From assembly GCA_038231775.1 (NCBI GenBank), contig JBBRKS010000052.1:1-23491 (forward strand): a stretch of DNA of 23,491 nucleotides. The letters are read 5' to 3'. The notes beneath the pieces are model-generated. The model saw only the letters and a program-made list of their open reading frames with translations. It was not told the DNA's origin and made no database searches. Both the position numbers and the translations under genes were made by a program. Position 1 is the stretch's first letter. The number at the start of each line of letters is the position of its first letter. Positions 1 to 7,242 of the stretch are shown here, in pieces. Origin of the DNA: Stagnihabitans sp038231775 (GTDB taxonomy: Bacteria; Pseudomonadota; Alphaproteobacteria; Rhodobacterales; Rhodobacteraceae).

Positions 1-735
1 CTGATCTCAACCACCGAAGCCTGGGCGCAATTTTCGGTCGCGGGGCCGAATGCGCGGAAATTGCTGGAAAATGTGGTGGATCAGGACATCTCGGACGCGG
101 CTTTCCCCTATATGGGCGCGGGCAATATCACGGTCGCGGGCGTGCGCGCCCGGCTGTTCCGCATCAGTTTTTCGGGTGAGTTGGCCTATGAAATCGCCGT
201 GCCGACCCGCTACGGCGATGCGATGATCCGCAAGCTTATGGCGGCGGGTGCTGCCTATGACGCGGTGGTATACGGCACTGAAGCGCTTGGCGTGATGCGG
301 GTCGAAAAGGGCCATGTCGCGGGAAATGAGTTGAACGGCACCTCGACCGCGTTGAACATGGGGCTGGGCAAGATGGTTTCCGCCAAGAAAGACTCGATCG
401 GGATGCTGCTCTCGCAACGTGAGGGGATGACGCTAGCCGACGGTCTGCGCTTGGTTGGCGTGAAGCCCAAGAACCCGTTGGAGGCGTTGAAAGCGGGCAG
501 CCATTTTCTGAAAACCGGGGTGGCTGCGACGTCGATGAATGATGACGGCTGGATCACCTCGCTGGTCTATTCGCCGCATCTGGGTTGTCATATCGCACTC
601 GGCTACCTGAAAAACGGCGCCAACCGGATCGGAGAGACGATGCGCGCGGTCAACCTGCTCGCGGGCACGGACACCGAAATCGAAATTGTCAGCCCGCATT
701 TCATTGACCCGGAAGGGAAACGTCTTCGTGCCTGA
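1..735 (+). CDS. mgdC: N-methylglutamate dehydrogenase subunit C (SoxA-like), 3' part
   Basis: The reading frame is open from base 1 to TGA 733-735, so this is the C-terminal ~244 residues of a longer protein whose start lies left of the window. The sequence matches the aminomethyltransferase (GCV_T-like, folate-binding) end of the heterotetrameric sarcosine oxidase alpha subunit: an early AQFSVAGPNARKLL block, then FSGELAYEI, GTEALGVMRVEKGH and a C-terminus ending IDPEGKRLRA. Family knowledge: SoxA-like subunits form a flavin/NAD/folate complex that demethylates an N-methyl amine and passes the C1 unit to tetrahydrofolate. The adjoining mgs genes and gmaS argue that the substrate is N-methylglutamate (MgdC) rather than sarcosine; that choice is inferred from context. 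It is translationally coupled to the next gene by an 8-bp overlap. SoxA of a true sarcosine oxidase is the alternative. Confidence 0.82.
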   Translation: MISTTEAWAQFSVAGPNARKLLENVVDQDISDAAFPYMGAGNITVAGVRARLFRISFSGELAYEIAVPTRYGDAMIRKLMAAGAAYDAVVYGTEALGVMRVEKGHVAGNELNGTSTALNMGLGKMVSAKKDSIGMLLSQREGMTLADGLRLVGVKPKNPLEALKAGSHFLKTGVAATSMNDDGWITSLVYSPHLGCHIALGYLKNGANRIGETMRAVNLLAGTDTEIEIVSPHFIDPEGKRLRA

Positions 736-1294
736 TTTCACCCTGAACCCGATCACCGCATTGGGCCATGACGCGCCGCAGGTTGACGTCGTCGGTCCGT
801 GGACCATCACCGAACGGGCCGATGTGGCGTTGGCCTCGCTTGCCATTCGGCGTGGGCGGCTTGCTGATGTGCAGACGGCGGCTGGGGCTGCGGGTGTGCC
901 TTTGCCCAAGGCCGGGTCAGCCGAGCAGGGTGCGATTTACAGCGCCTTCTGGATGACGCCCGACATGTGGATGGTCGAAGCCCCGTTTGCCAGCCACGAA
1001 GACATCCGCGCCCATCTTCTGGCGGTGTTTGAAACGGCAGCTTCAATCACCGAACAGACCGACGCCTGGGTGCGCTTTGATCTGGCTGGTCCGGGGTTGC
1101 AGCGCTTGATGGAGCGCCTGTCGAACTTTGATCTGGCGCAGGCCCCGGAGGGTGCAGCGACCCGCACCGTGATCGACCATCTGGGTTGCTATCTGATCAA
1201 GCGTGCTGACACGCTGATCACCGTCTATGGGCCGCGTTCTTCGGCACAAAGCCTGCACCACGCCCTGATCGTCGCGGCCAAGTCGGTTTTGTGA
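728..1294 (+). CDS. mgdD: N-methylglutamate dehydrogenase subunit D (SoxG-like)
   Basis: This is a 188-residue protein of the sarcosine oxidase gamma-subunit (SoxG) family. That family is the small, poorly conserved partner that packs against the alpha subunit in the heterotetramer and resembles part of the GCV_T fold. I start it at GTG 728 because GGAAGGG at 711-717 is well placed as ribosome binding site, the start overlaps the mgdC stop by 8 bp, and the residues after it (PDFTLNPITALGH) look like a family N-terminus. The frame also stays open further upstream into mgdC, which is unlikely to be used. The WMVEAPF and WVRFDLAGP stretches and the TVIDHLGCYLIKR region near the C-terminus fit SoxG. 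The assignment to N-methylglutamate rather than sarcosine rests on the neighbouring mgsABC-gmaS genes. Confidence 0.8.
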   Translation: MPDFTLNPITALGHDAPQVDVVGPWTITERADVALASLAIRRGRLADVQTAAGAAGVPLPKAGSAEQGAIYSAFWMTPDMWMVEAPFASHEDIRAHLLAVFETAASITEQTDAWVRFDLAGPGLQRLMERLSNFDLAQAPEGAATRTVIDHLGCYLIKRADTLITVYGPRSSAQSLHHALIVAAKSVL

Positions 1295-1316
1295 CGGTTT
1301 GTCTTGTCGGGTGGCC

Positions 1317-1342
1317 GCTTTTTTCCCTATGGTGAAAAAAGC
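1317..1342. promoter_or_regulatory. perfect inverted repeat at probable XRE-gene promoter
   Basis: GCTTTTTTC (1317-1325) and GAAAAAAGC (1334-1342) are perfect 9-bp inverted arms around CCTATGGT. No T-run follows on the plus strand, so a terminator is less likely than a protein-binding site. A weak promoter reading, TTGTCG (1304-1309), 18-bp spacer, TATGGT (1328-1333), would put the -10 in the middle of the repeat. TATAAA at 1348-1353 is another possible -10. The position, 22 bp before the start of an XRE regulator, fits autoregulation. This is inference from sequence symmetry alone. Confidence 0.45.
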
Positions 1343-1363
1343 GCCCCTATAAAGCGACAAGAT

Positions 1364-2020
1364 ATGACCGACGACGCCCTGCCCATGCTGTCACGCGGCA
1401 AACCCGCCCTCAGTCAGGACCCGCACAAGGTTCGCGACATTTCGGAACGCAACCTAGAGGCGGCAATTGGCCGCGAGGTGCGCGCCTTTCGCCGCCAACA
1501 GGGGCTGACCGTGGCCGATCTGGCGCAGGTGACCGGCCTGTCTATCGGGATGCTGTCCAAGATTGAAAACGGCATCACCTCGCCCTCTTTGACGACCTTG
1601 CAGGTGCTAAGCCACGCGTTTTCAGTGCCGGTGACGGCGTTCTTCAAATCCTACGAAGAACGGCGCGAGGTGCAGCATGTCCGCTCTGGTGACCATATAG
1701 AGGTGGAACGGCGCGGCACCCGGTCAGGTCACCAGTACAACCTTCTGGGCCATATCGGGTCAAACAATTCCGGCGTTGTGGTGGAACCCTACCTGATAAC
1801 CCTGTCAACCGAGGCGGATATTTTCCCGACATTTCAACATGAAGGCCTGGAAATGCTGTACATGCTGGAGGGTGAGGTGACCTACCGGCACGGCGACAAG
1901 CTGTTCCACCTGAAACCCGGCGACAGCCTGTTCTTTGACGCCGATGCGCGGCATGGGCCAGAGATTCTGAACAAACTGCCCGCGAAATACCTGTCGGTGA
2001 TCGCTTACCCGCAGGGCTGA
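1364..2020 (+). CDS. XRE-family transcriptional regulator with C-terminal cupin
   Basis: This is a 218-residue cytoplasmic DNA-binding protein. Residues ~36-92 form a classic XRE helix-turn-helix (GLTVADLAQVTGLSIGMLSKIENG, with SPSLTTLQVLSHAFSVPV following). Residues ~135-215 form a cupin_2 barrel with H159/E160, a central glycine-rich turn (LEGEV) and H197 in place of the usual metal or effector-site residues. This is the PuuR-like architecture, in which the cupin senses a small molecule. I chose ATG 1364; the frame opens earlier at TTG 1304, inside the inverted repeat, with no convincing ribosome site. It sits between mgdD and mgsA in the same direction, with a palindrome before itself and another before mgsA, so it most likely controls the N-methylglutamate genes. 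Whether it represses or activates, and its ligand, cannot be read here. Confidence 0.88.
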   Translation: MTDDALPMLSRGKPALSQDPHKVRDISERNLEAAIGREVRAFRRQQGLTVADLAQVTGLSIGMLSKIENGITSPSLTTLQVLSHAFSVPVTAFFKSYEERREVQHVRSGDHIEVERRGTRSGHQYNLLGHIGSNNSGVVVEPYLITLSTEADIFPTFQHEGLEMLYMLEGEVTYRHGDKLFHLKPGDSLFFDADARHGPEILNKLPAKYLSVIAYPQG

Positions 2021-2101
2021 TGTGTGCTGTGGCCCTCCTGCCGCAGCGCCCCAAAACCTGCCCGCAAAACAGGCTGATCCTGCACCCCGCATTGCACCTT
2101 G

Positions 2102-2120
2102 GTCAAAAAAGTTTCCTGAC
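2102..2120. promoter_or_regulatory. imperfect palindrome upstream of mgsA (candidate operator)
   Basis: The 19-bp sequence has symmetry GTCA-nn-AAA-n-TTT-nn-TGAC: 7 of 9 base pairs match across the centre at 2111. It lies in the 158-bp spacer between the XRE-cupin gene and mgsA. A weak promoter candidate follows directly: TTGATG at 2123-2128 and TAGCGT at 2146-2151, 17-bp spacing. A regulator bound at the palindrome would sit just upstream of that -35. The rest of the spacer (2021-2101) shows only small imperfect hairpins. Confidence 0.4.
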
Positions 2121-2178
2121 AGTTGATGCGCGCCGACTTCGATGCTAGCGTGACCGAAACTTGGCAAGGAGACTCACC

Positions 2179-3075
2179 ATGTGTGGCATCGTCGGGCTGT
2201 TCCTGAAAGACGCAAGCCTTGAACCGAAACTTGGCGCAATGCTGACCGATATGCTGATCACCATGACAGACCGTGGGCCAGACTCCGCAGGCATCGCGAT
2301 TTATTCTGGCGCCGGGCAGGGCAGGGCGAAAATCACCGTGCAATCTGCCAATCCGGGCCGGGAATTTGCCAATCTGGACGCCGATCTACGGGATGCCGTC
2401 GGTCAGCCGGTGCTGATGCTGATCAAGGACACCCATGCCGTCCTAGAGGTGCCGTTGGCGCAACTTGACGCCGCCCGCTCTGCCCTGACCCACCTGCGCC
2501 CGAACGTTAAGGTGATGAGCGCTGGCGAAAGCATTGAGATTTTCAAGGAAGTCGGTCTGCCGAAAGACGTGGCAGACCGCTTTGGTCTGGCAAAAATGGG
2601 CGGCACGCACGGCATCGGTCACACCCGTATGGCCACCGAATCCGCTGTGACGACCATGGGCGCGCACCCGTTTTCGACCGGGTCGGACCAGTGCCTTGTC
2701 CACAACGGCAGCCTGTCGAACCACAACGGCGTGCGGCGTGAGCTGAAGCGCCTTGGCATGACGTTTGAAACCGAAAACGACACCGAAGTCGGTGCCGCCT
2801 TCATCAGCCACAAAATCCAGACTGGTGAAACGCTGGGCAACGCTTTGGAAGCGACCCTGACCGATCTTGACGGCTTCTTCACCTTTGTGGTCGGCACAAA
2901 GAACGGGTTTGGCGTGGTGCGCGACCCGATCGCCTGCAAGCCCGCCGTGATGGCCGAGACCGATCAGTATGTGGCATTCGGCTCTGAATACCGCGCTTTG
3001 GTCAACCTGCCCGGGATCGACACGGCCCGCATCTGGGAACCCGAACCCGCCACTGTCTACTTCTGGGAGCGTTAA
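2179..3075 (+). CDS. mgsA: N-methylglutamate synthase subunit A, class II glutamine amidotransferase-like (GlxB-like)
   Basis: This 298-residue protein is an N-terminal-nucleophile amidotransferase. ATG 2179 is fixed by the family: Cys2 of MCGIVG becomes the catalytic N-terminal cysteine after Met removal, and AAGGAGA at 2166-2172 is a good ribosome site. RGPDSAG (32-38), GIGHTRMAT (145-153), HPF (163-165), HNGSL (175-179) and ENDTE (199-203) are the expected amidotransferase motifs. In the N-methylglutamate pathway this subunit works with MgsB and MgsC to form N-methylglutamate from gamma-glutamylmethylamide, doing as separate subunits what glutamate synthase does in one chain. The stop abuts the ATG of mgsB with no gap, so the genes are coupled. 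The closest alternative name is GlxB of the glx cluster; the context with gmaS and mgd genes favours MgsA. Confidence 0.87.
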   Translation: MCGIVGLFLKDASLEPKLGAMLTDMLITMTDRGPDSAGIAIYSGAGQGRAKITVQSANPGREFANLDADLRDAVGQPVLMLIKDTHAVLEVPLAQLDAARSALTHLRPNVKVMSAGESIEIFKEVGLPKDVADRFGLAKMGGTHGIGHTRMATESAVTTMGAHPFSTGSDQCLVHNGSLSNHNGVRRELKRLGMTFETENDTEVGAAFISHKIQTGETLGNALEATLTDLDGFFTFVVGTKNGFGVVRDPIACKPAVMAETDQYVAFGSEYRALVNLPGIDTARIWEPEPATVYFWER

Positions 3076-3765
3076 ATGCAGACTTTCGACCTGGGAACCG
3101 AGGGCCTGCGCGCCTTGAATTCCTCGCTTCACGCCCTCAAAGGCCAGACCAACATGACCGCGTGGGAGATCATAAATCCCAAAGGTGCCCATGCGATTGC
3201 AGCCGGTGTCGATGCGCCGGTTGAAATCATCGTGCGCGGATCGACCGGCTATTACTGCGCGGGCATGAACAAGCAGGCGACGATCCGCATCAAAGGCTCT
3301 GCCGGGCCGGGGGTTGCGGAAAACATGATGTCGGGGTCCGTGATCATTGACGGCGATGCCAGCCAGTATGCCGGGGCAACCGGTAATGGCGGGTTGCTGG
3401 TCATCAAAGGCAATGCCTCGTCCCGTTGCGGGATTTCGATGAAGGGCATTCAGATCGTCGTGCATGGCAACATCGGCCATATGTCCTGTTTCATGGCGCA
3501 ATCGGGCTCGATTGTGGTTCTGGGCGATGCGGGCGACGCGTTGGGCGACTCGCTGTACGAGGCCAAGCTGTTTGTGCGCGGCACCGTGAAATCGCTGGGT
3601 GCTGACTGCATCGAAAAGGAAATGCGCCCCGAACATCTGGAGCATCTGGAAGACCTGCTGCGCCGGGGCGAGGCGGACCACAAGGCCAGGCCCGAACAGT
3701 TCCGCCGCTACGGATCAGCCCGCAAGCTGTACAATTTCAATATCGACAACGCCGAAGCGTATTGA
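3076..3765 (+). CDS. mgsB: N-methylglutamate synthase subunit B, GXGXG (glutamate synthase C-terminal-like) protein
   Basis: This 229-residue protein corresponds to the C-terminal beta-helix (GXGXG) domain of the large glutamate synthase subunit, here a separate protein as in GlxC. Repeated short strands with glycine turns run from about residue 50 to 170, for example GSTGYYCAGMNK, GSVIIDGDASQYAG, GGLLVIKGNASSRCG and GSIVVLGDAGDALGDS. A basic, tyrosine-rich tail follows. In glutamate synthase this domain is structural and helps position the amidotransferase and FMN domains relative to each other; it has no active site of its own. Its start directly follows the mgsA TAA, with GGGAG at 3065-3069 as ribosome site. 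mgsC begins 6 bp downstream, so the three subunits are made from one message. Confidence 0.87.
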   Translation: MQTFDLGTEGLRALNSSLHALKGQTNMTAWEIINPKGAHAIAAGVDAPVEIIVRGSTGYYCAGMNKQATIRIKGSAGPGVAENMMSGSVIIDGDASQYAGATGNGGLLVIKGNASSRCGISMKGIQIVVHGNIGHMSCFMAQSGSIVVLGDAGDALGDSLYEAKLFVRGTVKSLGADCIEKEMRPEHLEHLEDLLRRGEADHKARPEQFRRYGSARKLYNFNIDNAEAY

Positions 3766-3771
3766 GGCCCC

Positions 3772-5100
3772 ATGAGCGATTTTCCCCACACCCCGCCGAA
3801 AATGTCGTGGACGTTTTCCAACGACGTGAACGCTGAAATCCGCCGTGCTGCTGCGACGGGCATCTATGACATTCGTGGCGGTGGATCAAAACGCCGCCTG
3901 CCGCATTTCGACGATTTGCTGTTCCTTGGCGCGTCGATCAGCCGCTATCCTTTGGAAGGCTACCGCGAGAAATGTGCGACCGATGTCTGGCTTGGCACCC
4001 GCCACGCCAAGACGCCGATCCATCTGGATATCCCGGTCACCATCGCGGGCATGTCGTTTGGCGCGCTGTCAGGTCCGGCGAAAGAGGCTTTGGGCCGTGG
4101 TGCATCAGCCGCTGGCACCTCGACCACCACGGGCGACGGTGGGATGACCGAAGAAGAGCGTGGCCATTCCAAAACCTTGGTTTATCAATACCTTCCCTCG
4201 CGCTACGGCATGAACCCCGACGACCTGCGCCGTGCGGACGCGATTGAGGTTGTGGTGGGCCAGGGGGCCAAGCCCGGCGGTGGCGGTATGCTGCTCGGTC
4301 AGAAAATCAGTGACCGCGTCGCCATGATGCGCAACCTTCCCAAAGGGATCGACCAACGCTCTGCCTGTCGCCACCCCGATTGGACCGGCCCGGATGACCT
4401 TGAAATCAAGCTGTTGGAGATCCGTGAGATCACCGATTGGGAAAAGCCGATCTATGTGAAAATCGGCGGCGCGCGGCCCTATTATGACACCGCTTTGGCT
4501 GTGAAGGCGGGCGCGGATGTGGTCGTGCTGGACGGCATGCAGGGCGGTACGGCGGCCACGCAGGACGTGTTTATCGAGAATGTGGGTATGCCGATCCTCG
4601 CCTGCATCCCGCAAGCGGTGAAGGCGTTGCAAGATTTGGGCATGCACCGCCGCGTGCAGTTGATCGTCTCTGGTGGCATCCGCACCGGGGCTGATGTGGC
4701 CAAAGCCATGGCGCTTGGGGCGGATGCGGTCGCCATCGGCACCGCTGCCCTGATCGCCTTGGGCGACAATGACCCGGCTTTGGAGGCGGAGTACAACAAG
4801 CTTGGCACCACCGCCGGCGCCTATGACGACTGGCACGAGGGGCGCGACCCGGCCGGCATCACCACCCAAAACCCGGAGTTGTCCGCCCGCTTTGACCCCG
4901 TCCTTGGGGGGCGTCGCCTGAAAAACTACCTGAAAGTGATGACTTTAGAGGCGCAGACGATCGCGCGCGCCTGCGGCAAGAACAATCTGCACAATCTGGA
5001 ACCCGAAGACCTGTGCGCGCTGACCCTTGAAGGCGCAGCCATGGCAGGTGTTCCCTTGGCAGGCACCAACTGGATACCGGGCCGCAACGGCAGCTTCTGA
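3772..5100 (+). CDS. mgsC: N-methylglutamate synthase subunit C, FMN-dependent glutamate synthase-like (GlxD-like)
   Basis: This 442-residue protein is a (beta/alpha)8 FMN-binding glutamate synthase domain. Visible landmarks are IAGMSFGALSGPAKEALGRG (91-110), TTTGDGGM (118-125), the FMN/substrate loop GAKPGGGGMLLGQK (165-178), VKIGGARP (229-236), DGMQGGTAAT (254-263), SGGIRTGADVAKA (300-312) and AIGTAALIALG (321-331). It would catalyse the reductive or transfer step forming N-methylglutamate with MgsA and MgsB. The region that in bacterial GltB carries the three cysteines of the 3Fe-4S cluster, just before the G-I-A-T-Q motif, is here DDWHEGRDPAGITTQ and has no cysteine, so an iron-sulfur cluster at that site is not expected. 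gmaS starts 72 bp downstream and probably shares the transcript. Confidence 0.87.
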   Translation: MSDFPHTPPKMSWTFSNDVNAEIRRAAATGIYDIRGGGSKRRLPHFDDLLFLGASISRYPLEGYREKCATDVWLGTRHAKTPIHLDIPVTIAGMSFGALSGPAKEALGRGASAAGTSTTTGDGGMTEEERGHSKTLVYQYLPSRYGMNPDDLRRADAIEVVVGQGAKPGGGGMLLGQKISDRVAMMRNLPKGIDQRSACRHPDWTGPDDLEIKLLEIREITDWEKPIYVKIGGARPYYDTALAVKAGADVVVLDGMQGGTAATQDVFIENVGMPILACIPQAVKALQDLGMHRRVQLIVSGGIRTGADVAKAMALGADAVAIGTAALIALGDNDPALEAEYNKLGTTAGAYDDWHEGRDPAGITTQNPELSARFDPVLGGRRLKNYLKVMTLEAQTIARACGKNNLHNLEPEDLCALTLEGAAMAGVPLAGTNWIPGRNGSF

Positions 5101-5172
5101 CCAAATCCGGCTTACGAAAAACCGGCCACCGATACTCCGGCCTTAGATAAAAAACGAACGGGGAGACGACAA

Positions 5173-6492
5173 ATGTCCAAAGATCCAACCAAGGATCTGG
5201 CCGCCTGGGCCAAAGAACGCGGTGTGAAGTACTTCATGATCTCGTACACCGATCTGTTCGGCGGTCAGCGCGCCAAACTTGTGCCGACCCAGGCGATCAA
5301 CGAAATGGTCAAAGACGGGGCCGGTTTTGCCGGTTTCGCCACGTGGCTTGACCTGACCCCGGCGCACCCCGACCTGATGGCCGTGCCGGACCCGTCGTCA
5401 GCCATCCAGTTGCCGTGGAAAAAGGAGGTCGCCTGGGTTGCCGCCCGTGCGACGATGGAGGGTGAACTGGTCGCTCAGGCGCCGCGCAACGTGCTGGAAC
5501 GCCTGATCGGTGAAGCCGCCAAAGAGGGTTTGCGCGTCAAGACCGGCGTTGAACCGGAGTTTTTTCTGCTGAACGCCGAAGGCACCCAGATTTCAGACCC
5601 CTACGACACCGCCGAAAAGCCGTGCTACGACCAGCAAGCCGTGATGCGCCGCTATGATGTGATCGCCGAGGCCTGCGATTACATGCTGGAACTGGGCTGG
5701 GAGGCGTACCAGAACGACCACGAAGACGCCGTCGGCCAGTTTGAGATGAACTGGAAATATGATGACGCGATGCAGACCGCCGACAAGCATTCCTTCTTCA
5801 AGTTCATGATGAAATCGGTTGCCGAAAAGCACGGCTACCGCGCCACCTTCATGCCCAAACCGTTCAAGGGCCTCACAGGTTCGGGCTGCCACGCCCATAT
5901 CTCTGTCTGGTCGCTTGACGGAACAACCAACGCTTTTTCAGACCCTTCCAAAGAGCTAAGCCTGTCGGACCGTGGCCGCACCTTCCTGGGCGGCATCATG
6001 AAACATGCCTCCGCCCTTGCCGCGATCACCAATCCCACGGTGAACAGCTACAAACGCATCAACGCGCCGCGCACCAGTTCGGGGGCGACCTGGGCACCGA
6101 ACTCGGTCACATGGACCGGCAACAACCGCACACATATGGTGCGCGTCCCAGGCCCCGGCCGCTTTGAACTGCGCCTGCCGGACGGCGCTGCCAACCCCTA
6201 CCTTTTGCAGGCCGTCATCATCGCCGCCGGTCTGGATGGGGTGCGCACCAATGCCAATCCCGGACCACGCCATGACATCGACATGTACCAGATGGGCCAC
6301 ACCGTCAAAGGGGCCCCGAAACTGCCGCTGAACCTGTTGGACGCCCTGCGCGCCTACGAAAATGACAAAACCCTGCGCGCGATGATGGGTGAGGACTTCT
6401 CTAACGCGTTCATCAAGCTGAAGACCCGCGAATGGAACAGCTACACAGCCCACTTCTCGGCGTGGGAGCATGAAAACACGTTGGATATCTGA
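5173..6492 (+). CDS. gmaS: gamma-glutamylmethylamide synthetase (glutamine synthetase family)
   Basis: This 439-residue glutamine synthetase-fold enzyme would ligate methylamine to glutamate with ATP, giving gamma-glutamylmethylamide, the first step of the N-methylglutamate route. An N-terminal beta-grasp part (~15-100) includes YTDLFGGQRAK. The catalytic domain includes GVEPEFF (125-131), NDHEDAVGQFEMNW (181-194), GSGCHAHISVW (236-246), NSYKRINAP (291-299) and GRFELRLPDGAANPY (329-343). These give the glutamate and histidine ligands for two metal ions and the nucleotide site. It lacks the adenylylation-loop look of housekeeping GlnA and resembles the GlnT/type III-like group that contains GmaS. 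GGGGAG at 5159-5164 serves ATG 5173. The gene neighbours mgsABC and mgdCD decide GmaS over a plain glutamine synthetase. A terminator follows at once. Confidence 0.88.
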   Translation: MSKDPTKDLAAWAKERGVKYFMISYTDLFGGQRAKLVPTQAINEMVKDGAGFAGFATWLDLTPAHPDLMAVPDPSSAIQLPWKKEVAWVAARATMEGELVAQAPRNVLERLIGEAAKEGLRVKTGVEPEFFLLNAEGTQISDPYDTAEKPCYDQQAVMRRYDVIAEACDYMLELGWEAYQNDHEDAVGQFEMNWKYDDAMQTADKHSFFKFMMKSVAEKHGYRATFMPKPFKGLTGSGCHAHISVWSLDGTTNAFSDPSKELSLSDRGRTFLGGIMKHASALAAITNPTVNSYKRINAPRTSSGATWAPNSVTWTGNNRTHMVRVPGPGRFELRLPDGAANPYLLQAVIIAAGLDGVRTNANPGPRHDIDMYQMGHTVKGAPKLPLNLLDALRAYENDKTLRAMMGEDFSNAFIKLKTREWNSYTAHFSAWEHENTLDI

Positions 6493-6524
6493 CGCTGTTT
6501 TCGGCTCACTTCCGCGCTACGCTC

Positions 6525-6557
6525 CAGCCCGGTCCCATCACAGGGCCGGGCTGTTTT
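6525..6557 (+). terminator. intrinsic terminator after gmaS
   Basis: CAGCCCGG (6525-6532) pairs with CCGGGCTG (6546-6553), extended after a one-base bulge by CCC/GGG (6534-6536, 6543-6545). The loop is ATCACA, and TTTT at 6554-6557 follows. This is a textbook rho-independent terminator and marks the end of the mgd-mgs-gmaS transcript. The ribosome site of the next gene begins only two bases after the T-run. Confidence 0.85.
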
Positions 6558-6571
6558 GCAAGGACCGCAGC

Positions 6572-7159
6572 ATGAATGTGCCAAACCCCAAAGTTGATGC
6601 CTATTTCGCCCGCCTGACCCGCTGGCAGCCCGAAATGGCCCACCTGCGCGCCATGCTTTTGGCCATGCCCCTGACCGAAGACCTGAAATGGGGCGAGCCT
6701 TGCTATACCGTGTCCACCAAGAACATCGTGCTGATCCACGGCTTCAAGGATTATTGCGCCCTGCTGTTCATGAAGGGGGCGTTGCTGAAAGACGAAGGGG
6801 GCGTCCTGATCCAGCAGACGGAAAATGTGCAGTCCGCTCGCCAGATCCGCTTCACCGGCCTTGCGCAGATCACCGCCATGGAACCCACCTTGCGCGCCTA
6901 TGTGACCGAAGCCATCGCCGTCGAACTGTCCGGTGCCAAGCCCGACATGACGCTTAGCCGCGATCTGACCTTGCCTGCGGAATTTAGTGCAAGACTGGAA
7001 GACGTCCCCGACCTGCGCGCCGCATTTGAGGCTCTGACGCCTGGCCGCCAAAGGGCCTATAAACTTTATTTCACCGGCGCCAAACAGTCCAAAACCCGGG
7101 CTGACCGGATCGAAAAACATATCCCGAACATTCTGGCTGGCAAAGGCATCGACGACTGA
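6572..7159 (+). CDS. YdeI/OmpD-associated family protein with DUF1801 domain
   Basis: This 195-residue soluble protein has no signal peptide or membrane segment. Residues ~15-115 resemble the DUF1801 (YdhG-like) fold, including KWGEPCYTV, IVLIHGFKDYCALLFMKGALL and RQIRFTGLAQI. The C-terminal ~60 residues match the OmdA/YdeI type, with LTPGRQRAYKLYFTGAKQSKTRADRIEKH near the end, a basic helical motif typical of the family. The biochemical function of the family is not established. ATG 6572 is preferred: AAGGA at 6560-6564 precedes it, whereas the frame's earlier ATG at 6470 lies inside gmaS. The gene begins 15 bp after the gmaS terminator and ends before a hairpin-rich repeat, so it looks like a one-gene unit, or is reached by read-through. 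No evidence links it to methylamine or sugar metabolism. Confidence 0.85.
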   Translation: MNVPNPKVDAYFARLTRWQPEMAHLRAMLLAMPLTEDLKWGEPCYTVSTKNIVLIHGFKDYCALLFMKGALLKDEGGVLIQQTENVQSARQIRFTGLAQITAMEPTLRAYVTEAIAVELSGAKPDMTLSRDLTLPAEFSARLEDVPDLRAAFEALTPGRQRAYKLYFTGAKQSKTRADRIEKHIPNILAGKGIDD

Positions 7160-7161
7160 CC

Positions 7162-7227
7162 CCCACCCGATTTGCTCTTTGCCAAATACTCCGCGGGTGG
7201 GTCCGGGAGGGTGTGAAACCCTCCCGG
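7162..7227. repeat. two-hairpin extragenic repeat, copy A (convergent gene ends)
   Basis: This occupies the 83-bp spacer between two converging genes. CCCACCCG (7162-7169) pairs with CGGGTGGG (7194-7201), and CCGGGAGGG (7203-7211) pairs perfectly with CCCTCCCGG (7219-7227) across TGTGAAA. The core at 7168-7192, CGATTTGCTCTTTGCC followed by AAATACTCC, is identical over 25 bp to the core of copy B at 16940-16964, and TGTGAAACCCTCC recurs there too. No T-run follows on either strand, so it is at most a weak, non-canonical bidirectional terminator. It looks like a dispersed REP-like element. Confidence 0.75.
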
Positions 7228-7242
7228 GGCCGGCAAAAGTCG

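Noticed and set aside
1304..1363. TTG 1304 as start of the XRE-cupin protein
   Set aside because: It would place translation through the inverted repeat and likely promoter, without a ribosome site; ATG 1364 is more economical.
2443..3681. Minus-strand open frame of 412 codons opposite mgsA and mgsB
   Set aside because: It overlaps two genes with clear catalytic and structural motifs; the product shows no recognisable domain, and it has no ribosome site or partner gene.
5101..5172. Possible terminator or promoter between mgsC and gmaS
   Set aside because: The CCGGC/GGCC repeats there are direct or too short to form a convincing hairpin, and no clear promoter was seen; read-through from mgsC is assumed.
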